DNA of 64,000 nucleotides. Origin: CAWFGW01 sp963849955 (lineage in GTDB: Bacteria > Bacteroidota > Bacteroidia > Cytophagales > JAAEPT01). The translations under genes and the position numbers were made by a program. The notes below the pieces were generated by a model. The model was not told where the DNA came from and made no database searches. It worked only from the letters and a program-made list of their open reading frames with translations. How positions within the stretch are numbered: the first letter of the stretch is position 1; every line of letters begins with the position of its first letter. Location: assembly GCA_963849955.1 (NCBI GenBank), contig CAWKJU010000001.1, forward strand, positions 124,001-188,000. The letters are read 5' to 3'. Below are positions 53,894 to 62,004 of the stretch, piece after piece.

Positions 53894-55015
53894 ATGAGTT
53901 TCCAAACATTATTTGATACCCAAAATTGGGACGAGGTGAAAGCCAGTATCTATGCTAAAACAAGCAAAGATGTAGAAGTAGCTTTGTCTCGTACTGGTAA
54001 GCGAAGTTTAGAAGATTTTAAAGCCTTAATTTCTCCTGCGGCAATGCCTTACTTGGAGCAAATGGCCCAGTTAAGTCACCAAATTACTCAGAAACGATTC
54101 GGGAAAACCATACAGATGTATGTGCCCATGTACCTTTCTAACGAATGTCAAAACATTTGTACGTATTGTGGCTTTAGCGTGGATAATCCAATTAGAAGAA
54201 GAACGCTCACAGACAAAGAAATTTTGAAAGAGGTTGAAGCCATTAAAAAAATGGGGTATGATCACGTATTGTTAGTTACAGGTGAGGCAAACAAAACAGT
54301 GGGTGTGGACTATATCGGTCATGCGATTGCGTTAGTGAAACCTCACTTTGCAAACATATCTATTGAAGTGCAGCCGCTGGATCAGGACGAGTATGAACAC
54401 TTGATGATACAAGGCTTGTATTCAGTACTGGTATATCAGGAAACTTATCACCGTGAAGATTATAAAAAACATCACCCAAAGGGAAAGAAATCAAATTTTG
54501 ATTATCGGTTAGCTACTCCCGATAGATTAGGAAAAGCGGGTGTACATAAAATAGGTTTAGGCGTTTTAATAGGGCTAGAAGATTGGCGAACAGATTCCTT
54601 CTTTTGTGCACAACACCTTGATTACATGGAGCGCACATATTGGAGAAGTAAATACTCCATTTCATTTCCTCGTTTACGACCTTTTTCTGGTGGACTAGAA
54701 CCTAAAGTTGAAATGTCTGATAAGGAATTGGTGCAATTAATTTGTGCTTATCGCATTTTTGATGAAGAGGTGGAGTTATCCTTGTCAACGCGTGAAAGTG
54801 AGAAGTTTCGAGATAATGTACTGAAATTGGGTGTGACTAGCATGTCAGCAGGTTCAAAAACGGATCCTGGAGGTTATGCAAGCACCACTGATGAATTGGA
54901 ACAATTTGAAATTTCAGACGAAAGAAGTCCTCAAGAAATGGCTCGGATAATAAAAAGTCAAGGCTACGAACCTGTTTGGAAAGACTGGGATCATTCCCTC
55001 CAACAAGTAGATTGA
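53894..55015 (+). CDS. thiH: 2-iminoacetate synthase (radical SAM, thiazole synthesis)
   Basis: A 373-residue radical-SAM enzyme that cleaves tyrosine to dehydroglycine for the thiazole ring of thiamine. The iron-sulfur motif is CxxxCxxC at Cys85, Cys89 and Cys92 (SNECQNICTYC). The ATG at 53894 (MSFQTLFDTQ) is preferred over 53840, which would add an unlikely N-terminus upstream of the -7 box. A MoeB/ThiF-like gene follows after 46 bases. The other thiamine genes (thiS, thiC, thiG, thiE) are not in the window. Confidence 0.93.
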   Translation: MSFQTLFDTQNWDEVKASIYAKTSKDVEVALSRTGKRSLEDFKALISPAAMPYLEQMAQLSHQITQKRFGKTIQMYVPMYLSNECQNICTYCGFSVDNPIRRRTLTDKEILKEVEAIKKMGYDHVLLVTGEANKTVGVDYIGHAIALVKPHFANISIEVQPLDQDEYEHLMIQGLYSVLVYQETYHREDYKKHHPKGKKSNFDYRLATPDRLGKAGVHKIGLGVLIGLEDWRTDSFFCAQHLDYMERTYWRSKYSISFPRLRPFSGGLEPKVEMSDKELVQLICAYRIFDEEVELSLSTRESEKFRDNVLKLGVTSMSAGSKTDPGGYASTTDELEQFEISDERSPQEMARIIKSQGYEPVWKDWDHSLQQVD

Positions 55016-55061
55016 ACAGATAAATTCTTTTAATCCTTCTACCTTACCTCTTTCTAAAAAA

Positions 55062-56174
55062 ATGCTATCAAAAGAAGAACTCAAACGTTACAATCGGCAC
55101 CTTATTTTACCTGAGTTTGGTAAAGTAGGGCAGGAGAAACTAAAAAACGCACGTGTTTTAGTCGTTGGTGCGGGTGGTTTGGGGTGTCCGGTGTTATTGT
55201 ATTTGACGGCTGCTGGTGTTGGTACAATAGGTATTATCGATGACGATAAAGTAGATGAGTCTAACCTACAACGACAAGTCTTGTTTGACAGCCATGATGT
55301 AGGTTATTTAAAGGCAGAGGCAGCTGTTCAGAAGTTAACTACTCAAAACCCTCATGTAGGCTTTGAAGTATGCACCGAACGCTTGACCTCAGAAAATGCC
55401 ATCGCATTGATTTCTAATTACGACTTAATTGTGGATGGTTCCGACAATTTTCAAACACGCTATTTAGTAAACGATGCTTGTGTGTTAGCCAACAAACCAT
55501 TTGTGTTCGGTTCTATATTTAAGTTTGATGGACAAGTCTCCGTGTTTAACTATAAAGGTGGTCCGACTTATCGCTGTTTATTTCCAGAGCCACCAACAGC
55601 TGGAGAGGTTCCAAGTTGTTCGCAAGTAGGGGTGATAGGGGTGTTACCTGGGATTGTAGGTAGCTTACAAGCAGCTGAGGCTATTAAAATAATATCAGAA
55701 ATTGGAGAACCTTTAGTTGGTAAGTTATTGAATTTTGATGCGTTGACGATGCAATCGACTATTTTTCAATTTGAGAAAAACCATGAACTCGAAATCACTG
55801 AGCTAATTGATTATGACAACTTTTGTGGGGTAGAAAAACAAGAGCCATCAGAAGAAGTAGCTACCATTAGTTCTTCTGAATTAAGTATTTTGATGGGAAT
55901 GCAGCCTGTTCTTTTGTTAGACGTTCGGGAAGATCATGAACTTGATATTTGTAAAATTGGGGAGCCCCAACATATTCCCTTAGGTGAAGTTTCTTCGCGT
56001 GTTGCTGAAATCAACAGGGATCACAAAGTAGTTGTTTATTGCCACCATGGTATGCGAAGTGCGATGGCCATTAAACTACTCAAGCAGGAATACGGGTTTT
56101 CTAATCTAATAAATTTAAAAGGAGGTATTCACGCTTGGGCCGAAGAAATAGACGATGAAATGGAACGGTATTAA
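55062..56174 (+). CDS. MoeB/ThiF-type sulfur-carrier adenylyltransferase with rhodanese domain
   Basis: A 370-residue two-domain protein. The E1-like adenylyltransferase part (about 1-245) has the nucleotide loop VGAGGLGCP (35-43), DGSDNFQTRY (125-134) and the catalytic-type Cys186. The C-terminal rhodanese domain (about 265-370) has active Cys near 337 in VYCHHGMRS. It activates a ThiS- or MoaD-like carrier and supplies sulfur. Next to thiH, thiamine is the likelier pathway. The first zinc Cys pair is broken: GPTYRC carries Thr169 in place of the first Cys, and only one Cys remains in the second pair. It overlaps the convergent EEP gene by four bases. Confidence 0.87.
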   Translation: MLSKEELKRYNRHLILPEFGKVGQEKLKNARVLVVGAGGLGCPVLLYLTAAGVGTIGIIDDDKVDESNLQRQVLFDSHDVGYLKAEAAVQKLTTQNPHVGFEVCTERLTSENAIALISNYDLIVDGSDNFQTRYLVNDACVLANKPFVFGSIFKFDGQVSVFNYKGGPTYRCLFPEPPTAGEVPSCSQVGVIGVLPGIVGSLQAAEAIKIISEIGEPLVGKLLNFDALTMQSTIFQFEKNHELEITELIDYDNFCGVEKQEPSEEVATISSSELSILMGMQPVLLLDVREDHELDICKIGEPQHIPLGEVSSRVAEINRDHKVVVYCHHGMRSAMAIKLLKQEYGFSNLINLKGGIHAWAEEIDDEMERY

Positions 56175-57253
56175 TCTTCCGTCTTGTTAGGTCGTTCTTC
56201 AGTTTCTTTTTTACCCTCTTCTACCATTTCATCACCTTCTTTTTCTTCTTCAGCATCAGTAGATTCAGTTTCTTCACCACTATCTCCTTTAACGAAATAA
56301 AATTCTGAATAAAGCGGAAAATGGTCTGATCCTATTTCCTTAAGCGTAGTTAATTTTTTAACAACAATCTCACTGGAATGAAAAAACAAATCAATAGGAA
56401 AGCGAAAGAACCAGTATTTGGCATGAAAAGTCGAGATAAAACCACGTCCGACCCGCGCATCAACCAATTCAGAAGTTTTTTTGAATAACTGTGAAGACTT
56501 CGTCCAGGCCACATTATTAAAGTCACCAGTTACTACTGCTTTTGCTTTTAGTTCCCGTACTTTTTTCGCTACAGCTACTAATTCACCATCACGCTCTTTT
56601 GAATTTTGAGATTCGGTAGGACTCGGAGGCGGTGGATGCACTCCCCAAAATGTAAAGGTATGACCGTCTTCGGTTTCAATTTCAGCTTCGATGCTGGGGA
56701 TGTCATCAGCAACAAAATAGTGAGTGGTGATGTTTGTTGTTTTCAGCCTAGAATAAAAGTGCATTCCATAGGTGTTTTCTAAAGCATTTTCACAGAAGTA
56801 AGTATATTCCTGTTTCAACTGAGCAAAAGAGGTCTCCCATTCACGATTTGATTCAATTGTTAAGATGATATCAGGGCTAACTTCTTTAATTAAATCGATC
56901 AGTTTTTGATGGCAAGGATTAAACTGGTAAACATTTACAGATAACACCTTTATTATTTGTGAGTCGGGGTTATTGTTTTTATTCTTTCTAAAATAGCTAT
57001 AGATCTGAGTGTATTTAAATAGAATAACTACGTTTTTAATCATTAAAAGTGCCAAAGCTCCATTTAGTATAAATTCATAAGGAGTTAGGTAGTGAAAGAA
57101 AATTAATGAAATGATGACTACAAAAAATTGGCCCACAGCTAATTGAATTTTGGCAAAATCGCATACTCTAAATATCCAATGTGTGTGTGGAATTAAAGAT
57201 AATAGATCAATTAGTATTAAGGACGTTGAGAGAAAATAGAATAGGTAATCCAC
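56171..57253 (-). CDS. Membrane-anchored endonuclease/exonuclease/phosphatase-family protein
   Basis: A 360-residue protein with three N-terminal hydrophobic segments (about 5-90). An EEP domain (about 100-315) has LSVNVYQFNP, LTIESNREW (metal Glu), GDFNNVAW and GSDHFPLYSE. The C-terminal tail (about 318-360) is strongly acidic and repetitive, rich in Glu. The substrate could be a phospholipid, phosphoester or DNA; the membrane anchor argues against a cytoplasmic DNA role. Confidence 0.8.
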   Translation of the reverse strand: MDYLFYFLSTSLILIDLLSLIPHTHWIFRVCDFAKIQLAVGQFFVVIISLIFFHYLTPYEFILNGALALLMIKNVVILFKYTQIYSYFRKNKNNNPDSQIIKVLSVNVYQFNPCHQKLIDLIKEVSPDIILTIESNREWETSFAQLKQEYTYFCENALENTYGMHFYSRLKTTNITTHYFVADDIPSIEAEIETEDGHTFTFWGVHPPPPSPTESQNSKERDGELVAVAKKVRELKAKAVVTGDFNNVAWTKSSQLFKKTSELVDARVGRGFISTFHAKYWFFRFPIDLFFHSSEIVVKKLTTLKEIGSDHFPLYSEFYFVKGDSGEETESTDAEEEKEGDEMVEEGKKETEERPNKTED

Positions 57254-57459
57254 AGAACTGTTTTAATTAGTGGGAATTTACACTCAATTATTCAATCTTT
57301 TAAATGATTGACCAAATTTCTAAAACAATTTATCTTTAAAACATAATCTTAGCAGGGTACCTATTCTAAAAAACAACTCTTTATATTATAACCGATTTGT
57401 AAATCATCAAGGCTTATGTGAAATCAGAAGTGAACGTAAGGGCGAGTTTATTAGTGAAT

Positions 57460-57828
57460 TTATTTCTTAAACATAAACACCACAGCTAGAATTAAAAAAA
57501 CAAAAGAAATAAGGTGATTCCATCGGAAGGTTTCAGTTTTGAAAACCAATAAAGTAAACAACGCAAAGATAATAAGGGTGATAACTTCCTGAATAACTTT
57601 TAGTTCAAATAACGAAAAAGGACCTCCGTTTCCTTTATACCCTATTTTATTTGCAGGAACTTGAAATACATATTCAAACAAGGCGATACCCCAGCTGATT
57701 AATACAATAGAAATTAAACCCAGCTTGTTGAACCATTTCCATTCAGTGAATTTTAAATGGCCATACCACGCCAATGTCATAAAGGTATTGGATAGAATTA
57801 ATAATACGATTGTCAGTACCCCTTTCAT
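57460..57828 (-). CDS. DMT-family (DUF486) small membrane protein
   Basis: A 122-residue protein with four predicted transmembrane segments. FMTLAWYGHLKF (about 17-28), LFEYVFQVPANKIG (about 51-64) and GGPFSLFELKVIQEV (about 68-82) are the DUF486 hallmarks. The family is related to drug/metabolite transporters, but its substrate is unknown. It is separated from lspA by a repeat element. Confidence 0.85.
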   Translation of the reverse strand: MKGVLTIVLLILSNTFMTLAWYGHLKFTEWKWFNKLGLISIVLISWGIALFEYVFQVPANKIGYKGNGGPFSLFELKVIQEVITLIIFALFTLLVFKTETFRWNHLISFVFLILAVVFMFKK

Positions 57829-57884
57829 GTTTTAGGATTTAGACCAAAAGATCGAAAAATTAACACTGTATACCAATCCTCTCT

Positions 57885-57929
57885 TCGGGATTTGTAATCC
57901 CGAGGTCAGAGAAAAAGGATTCATAATCC
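57885..57929. repeat. REP-like twin-hairpin element, copy B
   Basis: Hairpin 1 is TCGGGATT/AATCCCGA with a 3-base loop (57885-57903). After a 13-base spacer, hairpin 2 is GGATT/AATCC with a 3-base loop (57917-57929). The AAAAAGGATTcATAATCCGC block matches copy A (35876-35895) at all but one base. The second hairpin lies inside the 3' end of lspA and contains its stop codon. Confidence 0.6.
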
Positions 57930-58529
57930 GCTTATCTCTTCCGCTTTCTCCTTCTCCCCAAAGTATTTCTTCTGAAAAATGAGAATTACAATTACAGAAA
58001 CAAAAATAGAAGCATCGGCAAAATTAAACACAGGCCATAGCCATAAGTTATAATAACCAATAACCGGTAAGTCCAATGTGCCTTGATAGATGTCAAAGAA
58101 GAACATGTCTACCACTTTACCATGTAAGAACGCAAAAGGAGCACCATCCGCAATAAGATCAGGGAAGATTAAGCCATAGAACATACTATCCACCAAGTTA
58201 CCAATTGCTCCACCAAAAATGAGTGCGACACAAATTTGCAAACCTACTTTTGCATCTTTTTTGTACAATTGACTCATGTAATAACCAATAGCAGAAACCG
58301 CCACAATACGGAAAACTGTCAAAATGATTTTGCCATATGCTCCGTTTAACTTCATTCCGAAAGCCATGCCTGGATTGGTGACGTAGAAGATCTGCAGCCA
58401 ATCCATTCCTAAAACTTCAAAACCGGTGTGTTCCTCCATGTTAAGGTGGATAGCCATCTTGATGATTTGGTCGATAATAATCACTGCAATTCCTATTAGG
58501 AAGAAGTGTTGGAGTTTTAGTTTTCTCAT
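57921..58529 (-). CDS. lspA: Lipoprotein signal peptidase II
   Basis: A 202-residue inner-membrane aspartyl peptidase that cuts signal peptides of lipidated prolipoproteins, somewhat longer than the 164 residues of E. coli. Motifs are VTNPGMAFGMK (about 50-60), GGAIGNLVDSMFYG with the first catalytic Asp, VVDMFFFD, and FNFADASIF with the second catalytic Asp (near 170). Four transmembrane segments fit the family. The last residues (ISGL) and the stop come from the REP-like repeat. It lies 97 bases downstream of ileS on the same strand. Confidence 0.93.
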   Translation of the reverse strand: MRKLKLQHFFLIGIAVIIIDQIIKMAIHLNMEEHTGFEVLGMDWLQIFYVTNPGMAFGMKLNGAYGKIILTVFRIVAVSAIGYYMSQLYKKDAKVGLQICVALIFGGAIGNLVDSMFYGLIFPDLIADGAPFAFLHGKVVDMFFFDIYQGTLDLPVIGYYNLWLWPVFNFADASIFVSVIVILIFQKKYFGEKEKAEEISGL

Positions 58530-58626
58530 TTTTCTAACGTCATTGCGAATTCCGACTTTAGGAGGAATGTGGCAATCTTTTAATTTTTACTGAGAGAATT
58601 TTCGATGTCCTCAGGTTGACGAAGTA

Positions 58627-61600
58627 TTATAGTTCTATCTTTAATACCAATTTCAATTCATCCATTTCGATTTCAGTGCCATCTACTTTTTCAGCAATAT
58701 CTAAAGCGAATGCCTGCGTTTCTGTGCAGATGTATTCTTTATTCGATGCCAGGGCCGCGACAACCAGTTCATCAGACTTCTGAACGGTCACTTTGATTTT
58801 ATCTTGTATCTCCAAGCCCATTTCCTTTCTCAAGTTCTGAACACGGTTTACAAAATCACGAGCAATTCCTTCTTGCTTCAACTCATCTGTAATGGTGATG
58901 TCCAAGGCTACAGTTGTTCCTTCATTGCTTGCCACTAACCAACCAGGGATGTCGTCAAACGAGATTTCAACTGACTCTCTGGTCAAAGTAAACGTTTCTC
59001 CATCTAAGTCGATGTCGTAAGCATTGTCCCGCTCAATAGTTGCAATAGCCTCTTGTGACAACTGTGCAATTTGAGCAGCAGCTAACTTCATCTTCGGTCC
59101 TAATTGTTTTCCTAAAGTTTTGAAGTTGGCTTTCACTTTCTTCTCCAAGATCCCATTGGTTTCTTCAATGAATTCAATGGTTTTAATGTTTACCTCTGAT
59201 AATATTAAATCAGAAACAGCTTCAATTCGTGATTTATCTTTTGCACTTAACACTGGGATTAAGATTTTCGATAACGGTTGACGAACCTTGATACTTTCTC
59301 CTTTTCGTAAGGAGTGAACTAAGGAAGAAATTCGTTGAGCCAATGCCATTCGAGCTTCTAACTCAGTGTCGATGATTGTTTCATTTACCTCAGGGAAATC
59401 ACCTAGGTGGATTGAACTGAATGAATCCAATTCAGAAACCTGATTGATATCTGAATAAACGCTATCAAAATAAAAAGGTGCATAGATGCTCGACAACTTA
59501 GCACACGTAACTAAACACTCATGCAACGTTTGATAAGCAGCTAGCTTGTCTTCATTGTATTCGCCTTTCCAGAAACGCTTTCGGTTCAATCGCACATACC
59601 AGTTGCTGAGGTCATCAATTACAAAATCTTGAACAACGCGAGCACCTTTTGTAAGGTCGTAGTCAGCTAAAGCAACGTCTACCACCTTGATTAAGCTGTG
59701 TAATTTAGAAAGTACCCAACGGTCGCTTTCGGTTCTTTTTGATAATTCTACTTGGCTTTCTTTTCCTGTAAAACCATCTAAGTTGGCATACAAGGCAAAA
59801 AAGTTGTAGGTGTTTTGGTAGGTGCCAAAGAAACGTCTTTGTACTTCTGCAATACCTTCGCTATCAAATTTGAGGTTGTCCCACGGTGGTGCGTTGGAAA
59901 TCATGTACCAACGTGTTGCATCAGCACCGTATTTAGTAATTGTTTCAAACGGATCAACAGCATTGCCCAATCGTTTAGACATCTTTTGACCATTCTTATC
60001 CAAGACCAAACCGTTGGAAATAACACTTTTATATGCAACAGAATCAAATACCATGGTTGCAATCGCATGAAGCGTAAAAAACCAACCACGGGTTTGATCC
60101 ACACCTTCAGCAATAAAGTCTGCTGGGAATGATTTGTTCTGATCTATTTCCTCTTTGTTTTCAAAAGGATAGTGTTGTTGTGCATAAGGCATTGCCCCAG
60201 AGTCAAACCAGACATCAATCAAATCCGCTTCCCGCTTCATTGGTTTGCCTGTTGGAGACACTAACGTAATGTCATCCACATAGTTTTTATGTAAGTCGAA
60301 TGAATTGTAGTTGCTCTTACTCATGTCACCCGCAGTAAAGTCAGCCAACGGATTTGAAGTCATGAACCCAGCAGCAATTGACTTTTCAACCTCCGCCTTT
60401 AATTCTTCTACCGATGCAATACAAATTTCTTCCGTCCCTTCTTCGTTTCTCCAAATTGGGATTGGGATACCCCAGTAGCGCGAACGCGATAAGTTCCAAT
60501 CGTTAAGGTTGGTTAACCAGTTGCCAAACCGACCAGTTCCTGTGCTTTCAGGTTTCCAGTTGATGGTTTTATTTAGCTCTATCATGCGATCTTTAACCGC
60601 AGTTGATTTGATGAACCACGAATCTAGCGGGTAATACAAAACAGGTTTATCCGTTCGCCAACAATGCGGATAGCTGTGTTCGTATTTTGCAATACTGAAC
60701 GCTTTATTTTCCTCTTTTAGCTTGATAGAAATTAAGACATCGACCGATTTTTCAGGGGCTTCGCCTTCAGCATAATAGTCATTTTTGACATACATGCCAG
60801 CAAATTCACCCAATTCAGGTCTGAATTTACCTTGCAGGTCAACAAGTGGAACAGCATTCCCATTTCCATCTAATACTAACATGGCGGGTACTCCAGCTTC
60901 TTTAGCCACCATCGCATCATCTTGTCCAAAAGTAGGTGCGATGTGCACAATGCCTGTACCGTCTTCTGTAGTAACAAAATCTCCAGCTATCACACGAAAA
61001 GCCTGATCCGCATTTTCATGAGGAAGGGTGTAAGGTAAAAGTTGTTCGTAAGTAATACCTACTAAGTCGCTTCCTTTAAATTCATTGAGAATGAAATAAG
61101 GGATTTTAGCTTTGGGATTAGAGGAATCGTAGGCAATATCAGCTGTTTCTGATTGTGCATATTTTCCAGTGAATTGTTTTTCAACTAAGTTCTTAGCCAA
61201 AATCACATTGGCAGGAAGAAAAGTGTATTGGTTGAAGGTCTTCACCAATACATATTCAATTTTATTTCCCACAGCTAAAGCTGTGTTCGATGGTAAAGTC
61301 CAAGGTGTAGTTGTCCAGGCGATGAAGTAAGCTTCATCTATACCCAATTTTGAAGTGTCTTTGATTTTAAATTGTGCAACAGCAGAAGTGTCTTTTACAT
61401 CTTTATAACAACCTGGTTGGTTTAGTTCATGAGAACTTAACCCCGTTCCCGCAGCGGGAGAGTAAGGCTGAATAGTGTAGCCTTTATAGACTAAGTTTTT
61501 TTTATGCAATTGACCCAGTAACCACCACACCGATTCGATGTATTTGTTTTCATAGGTAATGTATGGATCATTCATATCCACCCAATAACCCATTTTTTGA

Positions 61601-62004
61601 GTTAAGTCATTCCACACATCGGTGAACTGCATGACCGTTTCACGACAGGCTTTGTTGTACTCTTCAATAGATATTTTTTTACCGATATCTTCTTTGGTGA
61701 TGCCTAATTTTTTCTCAACACCTAATTCAACGGGTAAGCCATGAGTATCCCAACCTGCTTTTCTTTTTACTTGAAAACCTTTTAATGTTTTGTATCGGCA
61801 GACCACATCCTTAATGGCACGCGCCATCACGTGATGAATACCAGGTAAACCATTAGCCGAAGGCGGACCTTCATAAAAAGTAAAGGTCGGTTTTCCTTCA
61901 CGGTTTGAAACAGATTGTTCAAATACGTTTTCTTTGTTCCACTTCTCAAGAACCTCTTGCCCCACTTGAGCATAGTTCAGTTGTTTGTGTTCCTTAAACT
62001 TCAC
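58627..62004 (-). CDS. ileS: Isoleucyl-tRNA synthetase
   Basis: A 1125-residue class I ligase of the long, eukaryote-like type. The HIGH-equivalent is PSANGLPGIHH (about 48-58) and the KMSKS-equivalent is KMSKRLGN (about 690). An editing domain lies between them, and the anticodon and C-terminal domains follow. Its start overlaps the end of the RND/MMPL gene by 11 bases, indicating co-transcription; lspA follows downstream, so membrane transport, translation and lipoprotein processing share one transcript. Confidence 0.96.
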   Translation of the reverse strand: MKFKEHKQLNYAQVGQEVLEKWNKENVFEQSVSNREGKPTFTFYEGPPSANGLPGIHHVMARAIKDVVCRYKTLKGFQVKRKAGWDTHGLPVELGVEKKLGITKEDIGKKISIEEYNKACRETVMQFTDVWNDLTQKMGYWVDMNDPYITYENKYIESVWWLLGQLHKKNLVYKGYTIQPYSPAAGTGLSSHELNQPGCYKDVKDTSAVAQFKIKDTSKLGIDEAYFIAWTTTPWTLPSNTALAVGNKIEYVLVKTFNQYTFLPANVILAKNLVEKQFTGKYAQSETADIAYDSSNPKAKIPYFILNEFKGSDLVGITYEQLLPYTLPHENADQAFRVIAGDFVTTEDGTGIVHIAPTFGQDDAMVAKEAGVPAMLVLDGNGNAVPLVDLQGKFRPELGEFAGMYVKNDYYAEGEAPEKSVDVLISIKLKEENKAFSIAKYEHSYPHCWRTDKPVLYYPLDSWFIKSTAVKDRMIELNKTINWKPESTGTGRFGNWLTNLNDWNLSRSRYWGIPIPIWRNEEGTEEICIASVEELKAEVEKSIAAGFMTSNPLADFTAGDMSKSNYNSFDLHKNYVDDITLVSPTGKPMKREADLIDVWFDSGAMPYAQQHYPFENKEEIDQNKSFPADFIAEGVDQTRGWFFTLHAIATMVFDSVAYKSVISNGLVLDKNGQKMSKRLGNAVDPFETITKYGADATRWYMISNAPPWDNLKFDSEGIAEVQRRFFGTYQNTYNFFALYANLDGFTGKESQVELSKRTESDRWVLSKLHSLIKVVDVALADYDLTKGARVVQDFVIDDLSNWYVRLNRKRFWKGEYNEDKLAAYQTLHECLVTCAKLSSIYAPFYFDSVYSDINQVSELDSFSSIHLGDFPEVNETIIDTELEARMALAQRISSLVHSLRKGESIKVRQPLSKILIPVLSAKDKSRIEAVSDLILSEVNIKTIEFIEETNGILEKKVKANFKTLGKQLGPKMKLAAAQIAQLSQEAIATIERDNAYDIDLDGETFTLTRESVEISFDDIPGWLVASNEGTTVALDITITDELKQEGIARDFVNRVQNLRKEMGLEIQDKIKVTVQKSDELVVAALASNKEYICTETQAFALDIAEKVDGTEIEMDELKLVLKIEL

